This document shows, one piece after another, positions 11,041 through 20,204 of a stretch of 64,000 bases of DNA. The translations under genes and the position numbers were made by a program. Where the stretch lies: NCBI RefSeq assembly GCF_000027005.1, contig NC_012963.1:930001-994000 (forward strand). The letters are read 5' to 3'. The stretch is from Komagataella phaffii GS115. Its lineage: Eukaryota; Ascomycota; Pichiomycetes; Pichiales; Pichiaceae. Positions within the stretch are counted from its first letter, which is position 1; the number at the start of each line of letters is the position of its first letter. Under the pieces are notes generated by a model that saw only the letters and a list, made by a program, of their open reading frames with translations, was not told the origin of the DNA and ran no database searches.

Positions 11041-11709
11041 ATGCTTCAAAAGATCATTCTTCTGGATCTAAACAAAGAGCTCTGCTCCTTGTGGCAAAAA
11101 GAAATCCAGAGAATTTCCAATTTACACCCCAACAATGGCATACCGTTTCAGGTTTTCAATGGAACGTTCGATCAACTTCGGCTGGACTCCCCCACTACAA
11201 TAGTTTCCCCAGGCAATTCGTTTGCGAGTTTCGGCGGAGGTATCGATGTAGCAATACGAGAATTGCTGCAAACAGACCCTGGATCCCTGGAGCCATCCTT
11301 TGAAGAATGCGTCGCCGGAGCATTGATCAAGTGCAACGGCTATATACCGGTACAACATCTAAACAACATCACCTTTTCCCATGCCACCCGAGGATGGCGC
11401 CAATTGCAATGTGATACGGTGGTACACATACCTACTATGCGCGTGCCTCGTCATGTCTACGATGGGAACGAAGTTCACTGGAAACGATTCATATTTGATA
11501 TTGTCTGGAAGGCACTAAACGAAGTGAAAACTCCCAACGTTATCTTTCCCGGTTTGGCAACCGGCTTCGGAGGATTGCCAGTAGATCTGGTGGCAGAGAG
11601 CATGATCTCCAGCATGGTTCTACACCAACATCAAGGCTGGAATATGAGAGACCGAGGAGTGCATGTGTTGAAATATTTGGCAGAAGACCCGTCTTTTCTG
11701 GAACTATAG
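11041..11709 (+). CDS. Macro-domain-like protein, possible ADP-ribose phosphatase
   Basis: A 222-residue protein whose N-terminal strand (KIILLDLNKEL) leads to TTIVSPGNSFASFGGGIDVAIRE. This has the shape of the macro-domain nucleotide loop, normally (V/I)N.AN..L..GGG(V/I), with Ser-Pro-Gly-Asn replacing the usual Asn-Ala-Ala-Asn. A later segment VIFPGLATGFGGLPVD matches the second ligand loop (G.GG.P) of the fold. Baker's yeast YMR087W, annotated as a putative ADP-ribose-1''-monophosphatase, is the likely counterpart; I infer this from motif form and length and have not aligned them. Such enzymes act on the by-product of tRNA splicing. Whether the altered first loop keeps catalytic activity is open. 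The gene lies tail to tail with a possible small ORF on the other strand. Confidence 0.72.
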   Translation: MLQKIILLDLNKELCSLWQKEIQRISNLHPNNGIPFQVFNGTFDQLRLDSPTTIVSPGNSFASFGGGIDVAIRELLQTDPGSLEPSFEECVAGALIKCNGYIPVQHLNNITFSHATRGWRQLQCDTVVHIPTMRVPRHVYDGNEVHWKRFIFDIVWKALNEVKTPNVIFPGLATGFGGLPVDLVAESMISSMVLHQHQGWNMRDRGVHVLKYLAEDPSFLEL

Positions 11710-11714
11710 AACAC

Positions 11715-11960
11715 TCAGAAAATAACATCCTTCAATGAGTCATAAACATAATCAATAGTCGCTACGCCAACTATCCACTTGCTCATAACAGACAAGTTGT
11801 AAATTATTACCGCAGGCACCAACACCGAACTATTACACGACAGCTCTACTCCGCTACGGTCGGCCGGGTCCGGGTGCAGAATACGTTTGATATTTTTCAC
11901 TGTGTCCCATGCATAGTATAGACCAACTACTCCTAGGACCTGTTTAGAAATGGACATCAT
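11715..11960 (-). CDS. Possible small two-helix membrane protein (hypothetical)
   Basis: An 81-codon ORF starting with two consecutive Met codons. Two hydrophobic stretches (around KQVLGVVGLYYAWDTV and VLVPAVIIYNLSVMSKWIVGV) flank a polar loop with one Cys and an RILHPDP segment. The second half repeats the flavour of the first (YYAWDTVKNI versus IDYVYDSLKDV), which suggests an internal duplication. I do not recognise a family. It ends six bases past the macro-domain gene stop and lies opposite the long AAT1 upstream region. The composition looks protein-like, but chance cannot be excluded for an ORF this short. Confidence 0.38.
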   Translation of the reverse strand: MMSISKQVLGVVGLYYAWDTVKNIKRILHPDPADRSGVELSCNSSVLVPAVIIYNLSVMSKWIVGVATIDYVYDSLKDVIF

Positions 11961-12425
11961 GCTGAATTTATTAGTGCCTCGCTTATTATGTTGAAGTTCC
12001 GGGGCACAATAGTTAAGTAGACCGAGGCGTTAGCACACTAGCAGGAGAATACCGTCTAGGGGGGTGTAAGGGGGGTGCTTTCCGAATGACTCAGGGGGGG
12101 GAGAAACTATTTCAAGAAACGAAAAGAGTCGGGGTTAAAGTTTATAAGCATCATCTGAAAAATCTCACCCGGGGTGCGATGTCACCCCCGGTTCCCCCTA
12201 TATTTCATCACATGGAAACCCTGTAGGCTACCGGAATAATCCGCAGCATGCCTAAATACTTCCGAACCCACCCGATTATAGCCGCTTGGCCCTCCCAACC
12301 GCCGTAATAGGCGCCATATCCCCTCCCTAGCCAAGCGCGCATATAAATATCAGACTCAACGCCCAAGAGTTTTTCGTGAACCCCTTGTTCTTTTCTTCAT
12401 CCAAATCAGACCATATCAAGTCATC
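11961..12425 (+). promoter_or_regulatory. AAT1 upstream region with poly-G tracts, Gcn4-type site and TATA box
   Basis: This gene-free 465-base stretch carries runs of six to eight G at about 12058-12100 and facing G-rich and C-rich blocks near 12170-12200 (CCCGGGGTG, ACCCCCGGTTCCCCC). An exact Gcn4 consensus TGACTCA sits at 12087-12093. A TATA box (TATAAAT) lies at 12342-12348, 78 bases before the AAT1 ATG. A pyrimidine-rich leader follows. Amino acid starvation control through Gcn4 fits an aminotransferase gene; this is inference from the site alone. The G/C blocks resemble binding sites of C2H2 zinc-finger regulators of the Mig1 type, but no exact consensus is claimed. Confidence 0.6.
12087..12093. 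promoter_or_regulatory. Gcn4-type site TGACTCA upstream of AAT1
   Basis: Exact palindromic heptamer TGACTCA, about 335 bases before the AAT1 start codon, embedded in poly-G. Gcn4 binds this core in yeasts to induce amino acid metabolism genes. Site function is inferred. Confidence 0.55.
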
Positions 12426-13706
12426 ATGCTTGCTTCAGGAAAGAGATTCTTCTCATCATCATCACTAAGACAGGTGTCTGCTTGGGCCAAGGTCGAAAAA
12501 GCTCCTGCAGACAAGATCTTGGGTCTAACTGTGCTCTACAACCAGGACACTAATCCCTCCAAGATCAACTTGGGTGTTGGAGCCTACAGAGATGAGAATG
12601 GTAAGCCATGGATTTTACCTTCGGTTCGTAAGGCTGAAGAGGTCTTGATCAAGACTGAGGTCAACAAGGAGTATGTCCCAATCACTGGTTCTCCCAAGTT
12701 CAACGAGCTGATCAAACAGACTTTGTATGGTAATGATCCAGCTGGTAAGCAATTATTGGAACAGAACAGAATTGTTTCTTCCCAATCCATTTCAGGAACT
12801 GGTGCCTTGAAGGTGTTATCTGAGTTCATCAAATATTTCCACGAGGGACCAAAGGACGTCCTGGTTCCAAACCCAACTTGGGCTAACCATATCGCCATTT
12901 TGGAGCGCTCCGGACTGACAACAAGCAAGTATAGATACTACGATTTCAACACCAACCAATTGGATAAGAAAGGTTTGTTGGAAGACTTGGAGAATGCTGC
13001 TGAGGGACAACCTGTTTTGTTGCACGCTTGTTGTCACAATCCAACTGGTGTCGACCCAACGTTGGAGGAGTTCGATGAGATCATCGATGTTTTGTCACGT
13101 AAGAAGTTGTTGCCTGTTGTCGACATGGCTTACCAGGGATTCCGATCTGGTAACCCAATTGATGATCTGTCTTTGTTGTTCCGTTTCAACAAAGCCGTTG
13201 TCGACGGTAGACTAGACAACTTTGTTCTTTCTCAATCTTTCGCTAAGAACATGGGTCTCTATGGTGAGCGTGTTGGCTCACTGTCATTGATCACCAGCGA
13301 TGCTGATGAGTCTGTGCGCGTTAAGTCACAGCTGGAGAAGGTTATCCGCCCTATCTACTCATCTCCACCATCTCACGGTTCCAAGCTGGTTGAAATTGTT
13401 CTCTCCGATGAAGCTATTTACCAGCAATGGCTCAAGGATGTCAAGGTTATGAGTGACAGACTGGTTTCCATGAGAAAGTTGCTGTACGACACTTTGAAAA
13501 ACAAATACAACAACCCCCTGGACTGGTCCCATTTGTTGCAACAGAAGGGTATGTTCTGTTACACTGGTCTGAACCCAGAGCAGGTTGCCAAGTTGATTGA
13601 GCGTTCTGTTTACTTGACCTCTGACGGACGTATCTCCATAGCTGGTATCTACGAACAAAACGTTGACTACCTTGCCAATGCCATCCACGAGGTTACGACC
13701 AACTAA
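12426..13706 (+). CDS. AAT1: Aspartate aminotransferase, mitochondrial
   Basis: A PLP enzyme interconverting aspartate plus 2-oxoglutarate with oxaloacetate plus glutamate; part of the malate-aspartate shuttle. The 426-residue protein begins with a Ser/Arg-rich presequence (MLASGKRFFSSSSLRQVSAW), so it is the mitochondrial isozyme. The class I fold is clear: LGVGAYRDENGKPWILPSVRKAE, the HNPTGVDPT segment at 204-212 (Asn contacts PLP), VVDMAYQGF, and the Schiff-base Lys at about residue 274 in SQSFAKNMGLYGERVG. Codon choice is strongly biased to the highly expressed set, in line with a strong TATA-type promoter. The gene converges on STE4, with 95 bases between the stops. Confidence 0.95.
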   Translation: MLASGKRFFSSSSLRQVSAWAKVEKAPADKILGLTVLYNQDTNPSKINLGVGAYRDENGKPWILPSVRKAEEVLIKTEVNKEYVPITGSPKFNELIKQTLYGNDPAGKQLLEQNRIVSSQSISGTGALKVLSEFIKYFHEGPKDVLVPNPTWANHIAILERSGLTTSKYRYYDFNTNQLDKKGLLEDLENAAEGQPVLLHACCHNPTGVDPTLEEFDEIIDVLSRKKLLPVVDMAYQGFRSGNPIDDLSLLFRFNKAVVDGRLDNFVLSQSFAKNMGLYGERVGSLSLITSDADESVRVKSQLEKVIRPIYSSPPSHGSKLVEIVLSDEAIYQQWLKDVKVMSDRLVSMRKLLYDTLKNKYNNPLDWSHLLQQKGMFCYTGLNPEQVAKLIERSVYLTSDGRISIAGIYEQNVDYLANAIHEVTTN

Positions 13707-13801
13707 TGACATATACTGAATAGACATGCTTTCGCCATATTACTAATTTACTTAAGTATATCACTCTCCATTAAAAATTAAGGGGTAGAACACCTTTCTC
13801 T

Positions 13802-14914
13802 CTACGTGGCACCCCATATCTTGATAGTTGAGTCCCATGAGCTGGTGGCAACACCATTTCCCTGCCCATTGACCCTGACTTGGTTAACCTGGTTACTATG
13901 TCCACTCAACTCTCCTAATAGCTGGTTTGCCAGAAGATCCCATACCACACAACCTTTGTCAGCATACGTTGCAAACATAAGTCGGCCACTGCTACTGAAG
14001 GCTATGCTGGTCACACTCGAATCGTCAGCTGCCCCCTGATGATTCTGGTGGAGGGCAGGGGGTACAGTGGATGCCAAAAATGGGGGGTTGTATCGATTGA
14101 TTTCCCCATCTGACCGCATGTCAAATAGTTTGATTGTGCCATCATCCGTGCCTGCAGCAAATAGGTGATCCGTGAGTTGTTCAACGACGGTGACTTCGTT
14201 GTGACCCACTACATATTGGTAAACCGGGCAGGCTGATCGGCAATCCCACACTTTGGCATAGCCATCAGAGGCACCACTGACGAAGCGACCGTTCTTTTGA
14301 TCAACAGCTAAGCTTAAAACATCACCCAAATGGTCAACATATGTATTGACTTGTATTGCACGATTGACATCCCAAAGAATGCAGTTCATATCACCCGATG
14401 CAGTAATCAATTTGTCCGGTCCTAGAAATCCCATGTCGCTAATGTAGCATGTGTGGCCCTTAAGCACGGCCTTTGACGTACCTGACTCAAAGTTGTAGAT
14501 AGTAGCTCTGTTGGATAGACCTCCGGATGCAAGTAATTGACCATCTGGACTGTAGGCGCAACTGAGCACCCATTGAACATCCAACGGGATTGCCTTGACT
14601 TTGTAGCCAGTCAAAGTGTCCCATATTATCATGAATCCGTCTTGCGAGGAGCTCAGTAGGTAGTACGAGTCAGCTGGACCCCATCGTATTTGAGAGATCT
14701 TGTTGAAGTGTCCCCTTAGAACATGGTACAGTCCAAAGTTATCAAATCTCACTGGAGGTCCATTAGGGACCTGTTGCCGATAAACTGTCGTCAAGTTGGA
14801 ATCCTGGCATGATTTGAGCACTCGATCCAAATGGAAGTACAATTGTTTAGTTTCTCTTTTGGACTGGGTGATCTGAACTTGAAGTTTCTTTAGCTGCTCT
14901 TGCGGATCACTCAT
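13802..14914 (-). CDS. STE4: Heterotrimeric G-protein beta subunit (mating pathway)
   Basis: The beta subunit which, with the gamma subunit, signals pheromone receptor activation to the MAP kinase cascade at the plasma membrane. I start at ATG 14914 (370 residues). The frame is open 33 more codons upstream but only from a TTG, and the product then begins MSDPQEQLKKLQVQ with the N-terminal coiled coil typical of G-beta. Seven WD blades follow: GHFNKISQIRWG, DGFMIIWD, WVLSCAYSPDG, GHTCYISDMGF with SGDMNCILWDV, GDVLSLAVD with DGYAKVWDCRS, DDGTIKLFDMRSD, and GCVVWDLL with DSTIKIWG. The order and spacing match fungal Ste4 rather than other WD proteins. A short Pro/Ala insert (PPFLASTVPPALHQNHQ) lies before the sixth blade. 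Confidence 0.9.
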   Translation of the reverse strand: MSDPQEQLKKLQVQITQSKRETKQLYFHLDRVLKSCQDSNLTTVYRQQVPNGPPVRFDNFGLYHVLRGHFNKISQIRWGPADSYYLLSSSQDGFMIIWDTLTGYKVKAIPLDVQWVLSCAYSPDGQLLASGGLSNRATIYNFESGTSKAVLKGHTCYISDMGFLGPDKLITASGDMNCILWDVNRAIQVNTYVDHLGDVLSLAVDQKNGRFVSGASDGYAKVWDCRSACPVYQYVVGHNEVTVVEQLTDHLFAAGTDDGTIKLFDMRSDGEINRYNPPFLASTVPPALHQNHQGAADDSSVTSIAFSSSGRLMFATYADKGCVVWDLLANQLLGELSGHSNQVNQVRVNGQGNGVATSSWDSTIKIWGAT

Positions 14915-15237
14915 AAGGGAATGAATTTGGGGATGGAACTTTTGACACTGGCGTAAGCGATTGAGTACTCTGAAACGAGATAGGGGAACAAATTTTGTTC
15001 TGCGATCTGCCAAGTCCGACTAGGAGATTGTGATCATCCTATCGCGTTGGCCAAATTTGGTTAGCTTTTGGGGCAATGCTGTGTATTATTTCTTTATAAC
15101 CCCCGCCTGGTGCATAACATTGCATAACGATAGAAGGTGAAAAAATCTGTCACATTTCTCGACTCACACACTGGACGATCGGCAGCCTCAGCCTCAATAA
15201 TTTCGCCAAATCGCTGCTCAGTGTTATTTTCTCCGCT
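14915..15237. other. Intergenic region upstream of STE4 and downstream of MED12
   Basis: This 323-base region upstream of STE4 (minus strand) also holds the 3' flank of MED12. I see no tRNA, repeat or convincing ORF. I looked for the pheromone response element (TGAAACA) and found no exact copy in the part I scanned. Confidence 0.4.
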
Positions 15238-18200
15238 TCATTTAGGATTTTTCAGTTCTGTGGATGCATTGAACAGGTGCAGGTTGATACAGCTCTCCTC
15301 CATCTTCGTAGTAGTCTCGGGCAGCAACTCATAAGGGCGAATGTAGAACTTGCTCAAGGTTTTGGTCTTCGTGTTTTGAACGAATAGTTCTTGGCTGTCA
15401 TTGCTCATACGCAAGCCGTCCTGGAAGGAAACATTCTCCAAAAGGTAATTAAGTTTATTGCTGTAATCCGGAGGTGAAACATTCAGTATCTCATGATTGG
15501 TGGAGCCTATGTGCTCACCAATCAAAATCTTGATAGAAACGATTATGTCATACAGTAAATTCTCGAGTTTAGAGCTGGATTTGATGAACTTCGAATTGAA
15601 AAGTTTCACCAAATTCTGCAAAAATGAGTCTTTATTGATGTTACCTGTAGACCTTTTGAGTATTAATCCGACCAGGTAACCCTTGTGAATCAGAATGATC
15701 CGGCACACCAAGAGAATGGATGACTCGATTGCTTTTTGTTCGGCGTGCTTATCAAGCTTTCTTTTGGGCCGGGCGCATTTCCCGATCATTTTCTCCAGTG
15801 ACACAGTCAACGAAAAAACAAGATTGTCCGGAATTGGAATTCCGTTCTGGTACTTGGACGATAATGAAAATAAGTCTTCATATCTAGTACAGCTGTTGAT
15901 GATAAGGTAAAGGATGTCCAGTGTGTTGTCTCCCGGATTATCTTCCCTGGAGTTTACCAACGGGAACATCTCGGATGTAAGAAAAAACAGCTCGCATGAA
16001 TGCAGCAGCAGCAATTTCAAATCAGGTTCCAGGAATCTAAACAATTCTCCCACCAACTCCAAACTTTTGTGGTCAGAATGTTGGTACTTCGGCATTTTCA
16101 TGAGGTCTTTCAGGAAACATAGCGTTAAATCAGCCATTAAACTGGACTTTTCTTCGTGGTTCATAGAGTTCTTTTTTCTTTTGTACTGAAAAGCCTTTTC
16201 ATGTAAGGTCTTGGTCAATAGTTGGCAAACCCCCAAATTCAATGGGTCTAGCAATTGCAGTACTTTGGACATATCATTACAACTCACGATCACTTGATCG
16301 TTTTGCAGCAGAAGTTGATTGAGAATTCTTATGCTCATACCCTCCCCTTGCAAGGAAGAGGTTAGTCCGTTAAAAAACTTTATAGAAAGCTCCGTATGAA
16401 CATTGATCATCTCCTTGCACGTCTCCATGACCTCGTCTTTGAATCTACTCAAGAAGCTGTTGAAAGGTGTCGTGGAGAGCATGCTATCGAAATTGCTTAC
16501 TGTAGTTGGAGTGCTCATTAACTGCATTGGAGTAGGCAAATTATTTGTGGTTGAGGTGGGCAGTTGGTCCAGTTCGGTTGAAACGGGGGTAGAATTTGTT
16601 CTCCCGTTGTTTGTTTCCGGTGAGTCAATTTCTAGTAAGCATTGCCTCATCCTTGAACACCATGACTTGAAATCCGTTTGCTTCACCTTAGAACGAACCA
16701 TCTTTAATTTCAAAAGTTCAAAATCTGAGAGCAATTGGATACACTCAATGTCTGAGAAGTACTTATCAAACATGAGTCCTTTCAAAAACTTCTGGCAGCT
16801 GACGTCAGTGAAAGTATCGTTAACGGTGCTGAATAAGTCCCAAAGTTGTTCCAAATCTAGAACTTCATTCAAAAAGAGTTTCAAAATATAAGTAGTTATC
16901 GATGTGTACTCCAAGGACAATGTGGCCAAAACGTTTTTCTTCGTATACGCTAGAACTGCTTTGACCAAATCATTCGGCCTTTCCAATTTCATTAGCTTCA
17001 GCGACTGGAAGAGGTCTCTTTCATACTGGTCGGGTGGTATATCTGTGTTAGTGAAAGATTTCTTCCTGACCATATCCCATAGTCGACCCGCTAATGTGTG
17101 TGTGTTGTGTACAAGGCCGTTGAAATTCAACAAATTCTCAACTTTGGAATTCATGTTATGGAGTAAGAATGAAGATGAACGTAAGTTAAGTTGATAGAGG
17201 TTGGATAAGTCCTTGATGTAACTCTTTTTGGATAGTTCAATCCTCTTAGAAAGCTCTGATATAACATTTTTATCATTGACCAGTGTTGGTTTGAATACTG
17301 TCCAGTTGATCAGATACTTACCCTCATCGACGACCTGAAACAAAGACTTGATCATATTCGTATAGGCATTAGTCTCTTCCTTGGCGGAAAAAACAGCCGC
17401 CTGTTGCTCGTGAAACTGGATAATCTCGGAGATAAATATCATTGTCATTTTATCTATTGAAAACGACTTCAACTCAAGAGCAAATGCCTGCAGGAGCTTC
17501 ACGTAGAACTGAGGTAAACAATTTAATTTTTCGACCAATGCGTAGGTTATTAAACTTAGTTTCTTCTCTGTAACCTTTACTTGGTTCTTGTTTGCAGTTC
17601 GTTCGAAGAGAAGACGAAAAGTCTCACTCATAAACCATTCAGAGACTAATATAGCCGTTTTAGTATCCAGAGACTTTAAACAGTTCCAGACAGGATCAAG
17701 GTTAATCTCAAAATCACTGACAATCCATTCGATAAACGGGAGCAAACTTGATTTTGCTTCTTCGAAGAATAAGATGTCTTTGGCACTATCATACGGTTCC
17801 TCTTTGTTTGAGAGCTTTCTTAGAATATTGTCCAAATTATTATTCTTCAAAACAGGTAAGCTTTTCAGAACTAAGCTGTGGATTGTGCTATTTTTGAAGC
17901 AATCTGGAAGATAGATAACTCCGGAAGCGATAAGTTTTCTTATGTAAGATGAAACAGTCAACAATCCAGATTGGTAACATCTTGCACAAAGATATTCCAA
18001 TGTCTCTAGTTTATATACAATTTCTGTCTCGTTATTCTGCTTCAAAACATTGTAAGAATCGTTAATCTGGAATATCCAGTCCAATAGCTCAAGCTCAATT
18101 TCCAGTTTCAACTTTTTGGCTCTAAGATTGGTTGTGTTTGAATAAATTTCTCGTAGCCTCTGTTCTAAAATAGAAACAACAAGATTCACCTGAACAACAG

Positions 18201-19854
18201 ACGAGCTTTGGTTTCGGTAATTTGATATAGACCAATTTAGCAACAGTCTGAAATTGTAACTCCATAACTTTCTGGTATCCTTCTTGTTTCCTTTCTTGGT
18301 TGTGATTGGGGGTGAAACTTCTTTATTATTAGGAATGGGAGAATTCTTAATAGGCGAATCTATCTCTATTGTCTCAGAGGCCTCTGGTTCATTGGGTTCT
18401 ATGTCTGGAGCAAAAGTTTTGATCTCTGTTTCTTCATCTTCGTCTATCTTTTCAAAAACCAACGACGTCAACGTGCCAATAGAATCAGAGGAGGAAAAAA
18501 ACGTATCCAGTGATTTGAGGAGATCATCCCTGTTGCTCTGCAAAGGCTCATCTTGGTTCAAGTTCAAGGGTTTGTTTAAAGATTGCGGCAGATTGACAAT
18601 TAGGGATTCATTCCTGTAGGTTACAAGCTTGAACTGCGTTCGAACCAGGTTGTTAGAAGTGTCCAAAATTTTCTTCAATGTGTGTTTCAAATCATGCCAA
18701 TAGTTGGGAATGATGAAAGCATCAGGACTGTAATAGAAAAGATACTTGATCAAAAAATTAATGTTCTCCTTGAGCTCGATGATAAATGTTGACGGGGAGT
18801 TTCCCGACTGGAGTGTACTTTTGTCCACTAATTTGGCATGCAATTGTAAAAGGACCACACTTGCTTCCTTTGATATGTGATCTGATTTTAGGATTTTGAA
18901 CCAGAACAGACGTAGAATTACCAAATGAATGGTAAGCAAGTTTAATCCCTGCGATACATGATCTGGCTCTTCTTTCGAACCAGAGGATAACTTAACCAAG
19001 CATTGGCGCAAAAAAGACACAATCCAACCCAAGAACTTGTCTTGTCTCAAAAGATCTTCCATGAAGAGATTTCCTACCAAAGTAAGGTTGTAGTTGGACC
19101 TTTCCCTCCAATCTTTTTGATTTGGAGTAAATATGCTAATCATGAACCGCTCTAAAAAGTTGGTAACCTGGTCGGTCCAATCAGAAAGCCAGGTATTGAA
19201 AATTGCGTTGGTGGAAAGAGCATTGGTGCTGGACTGCTGGACCTTCCTTCTCAACACTCTGACTTCGTTACCTGCCACGCATTTGACCAACCAGACAGCA
19301 CGGGCAACAGGAACATTATACAGACAGCACTGCTCCAGCAGTATTCGGTTCTTGATACCATGGGGGATAGCTCTAGCTAATTGGGACAAAGGGATTCTGG
19401 TATTGGCCAAATTTTCCATCCATTTTTCTCTCTTGTGTTCGGTCAGAGTTACCCTTGGAGGAGGTCTGACTATCACTTTGGTGTGTATCTTACTCAACTG
19501 TCGTCTTTGGAAAATTGCTTGTATAATGTAATCACTTAAAAGCTTTATCTTTGGATTCGGAGCCTTGGCTGTCTGCTCTTCGGATGCATTGGGCTCGTTG
19601 GAGTTTTCATGGAGACTCACGGCCATCAGACTTCGAGCAGATAAGGACTCATTTTGGACCACAGGCGCTTCAAAAAAACCCTTTTGAAGATATCTAGTCA
19701 TTATAATGTCATCTTGTGGAGAATGCTGCCAAATCTTGAAATCTGGGTAGATAAGCTCTGTTTTGGGACCTTCGTTCACAGAGTCATGCCCGTTGAGCGG
19801 GTAAACTCCAGGAGGAACTTGAATGGAGTGTTCACTAGCCCTGTTGGTCTCCAT
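15238..19854 (-). CDS. SRB8: Mediator kinase-module subunit 12
   Basis: Srb8/Med12 links cyclin C-Cdk8 and Med13 to Mediator and mostly represses RNA polymerase II transcription in the nucleus. ATG at 19854 gives 1538 residues, close to the 1427 of baker's yeast Srb8; an open extension of 11 codons starts only at TTG. The N-terminal Med12 signature is present: YPDFKIWQHSPQDDIIMTRYLQKGFFEAP followed, about 90 residues on, by RIPLSQLARAIPHGIKNRILLEQC and the conserved VARAVWLVKCVAGNEVR. The remainder is long, helical and low in recognisable motifs, with Ser/Thr-rich linkers around residues 460-520 and 1090-1130, as expected of fungal Med12. No intron is evident. Confidence 0.92.
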   Translation of the reverse strand: METNRASEHSIQVPPGVYPLNGHDSVNEGPKTELIYPDFKIWQHSPQDDIIMTRYLQKGFFEAPVVQNESLSARSLMAVSLHENSNEPNASEEQTAKAPNPKIKLLSDYIIQAIFQRRQLSKIHTKVIVRPPPRVTLTEHKREKWMENLANTRIPLSQLARAIPHGIKNRILLEQCCLYNVPVARAVWLVKCVAGNEVRVLRRKVQQSSTNALSTNAIFNTWLSDWTDQVTNFLERFMISIFTPNQKDWRERSNYNLTLVGNLFMEDLLRQDKFLGWIVSFLRQCLVKLSSGSKEEPDHVSQGLNLLTIHLVILRLFWFKILKSDHISKEASVVLLQLHAKLVDKSTLQSGNSPSTFIIELKENINFLIKYLFYYSPDAFIIPNYWHDLKHTLKKILDTSNNLVRTQFKLVTYRNESLIVNLPQSLNKPLNLNQDEPLQSNRDDLLKSLDTFFSSSDSIGTLTSLVFEKIDEDEETEIKTFAPDIEPNEPEASETIEIDSPIKNSPIPNNKEVSPPITTKKGNKKDTRKLWSYNFRLLLNWSISNYRNQSSSVVQVNLVVSILEQRLREIYSNTTNLRAKKLKLEIELELLDWIFQINDSYNVLKQNNETEIVYKLETLEYLCARCYQSGLLTVSSYIRKLIASGVIYLPDCFKNSTIHSLVLKSLPVLKNNNLDNILRKLSNKEEPYDSAKDILFFEEAKSSLLPFIEWIVSDFEINLDPVWNCLKSLDTKTAILVSEWFMSETFRLLFERTANKNQVKVTEKKLSLITYALVEKLNCLPQFYVKLLQAFALELKSFSIDKMTMIFISEIIQFHEQQAAVFSAKEETNAYTNMIKSLFQVVDEGKYLINWTVFKPTLVNDKNVISELSKRIELSKKSYIKDLSNLYQLNLRSSSFLLHNMNSKVENLLNFNGLVHNTHTLAGRLWDMVRKKSFTNTDIPPDQYERDLFQSLKLMKLERPNDLVKAVLAYTKKNVLATLSLEYTSITTYILKLFLNEVLDLEQLWDLFSTVNDTFTDVSCQKFLKGLMFDKYFSDIECIQLLSDFELLKLKMVRSKVKQTDFKSWCSRMRQCLLEIDSPETNNGRTNSTPVSTELDQLPTSTTNNLPTPMQLMSTPTTVSNFDSMLSTTPFNSFLSRFKDEVMETCKEMINVHTELSIKFFNGLTSSLQGEGMSIRILNQLLLQNDQVIVSCNDMSKVLQLLDPLNLGVCQLLTKTLHEKAFQYKRKKNSMNHEEKSSLMADLTLCFLKDLMKMPKYQHSDHKSLELVGELFRFLEPDLKLLLLHSCELFFLTSEMFPLVNSREDNPGDNTLDILYLIINSCTRYEDLFSLSSKYQNGIPIPDNLVFSLTVSLEKMIGKCARPKRKLDKHAEQKAIESSILLVCRIILIHKGYLVGLILKRSTGNINKDSFLQNLVKLFNSKFIKSSSKLENLLYDIIVSIKILIGEHIGSTNHEILNVSPPDYSNKLNYLLENVSFQDGLRMSNDSQELFVQNTKTKTLSKFYIRPYELLPETTTKMEESCINLHLFNASTELKNPK

Positions 19855-20204
19855 TTGATGGTAATGTGCTCTTCTAAGCGTTGGCAATAGGGTATTGTAT
19901 GCCTGAGTGTAGATTGTGGTGGCTTTCTAGCTATAGATGCGTATTGTCAGTCGGTGATGAGCTGCGAGGCGAGAAATTAGTCTGGGGGACATTCTAGGCG
20001 GGCACGCTAGGAGGGGTAAAAGTTCCACGCACACTACCTTCCATCGAGCGAACACAGATAAGGGGTACAGGAAAGGATGACCAAGGGTTCGTTCCTCCCT
20101 CCCACCTAACCTTCTACACACCCCACGTTTGAAAATTCCAGAACTACAATGATTATGTCGTCATAAGTTTATTCATACCAATCAACCTAAAATATAATTC
20201 TTCA
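19855..20204. other. Intergenic region between MED12 promoter and PDH kinase 3' end
   Basis: This 350-base region carries the MED12 upstream sequence (minus strand) and the 3' end region of the kinase gene. Short ORFs here have no recognisable content. No RNA gene or repeat seen. Confidence 0.4.

Noticed and set aside
14915..15013. Possible upstream exon or longer N-terminus for STE4
   Set aside because: The frame is open to TTG but has no ATG. A TTTCAG at the right place has no branch point or donor, and the G-beta N-terminus begins at the chosen ATG.
16403..16891. 162-codon ORF antisense to MED12
   Set aside because: Lies wholly inside a certain gene and has random-looking, hydrophobic-patchy composition.
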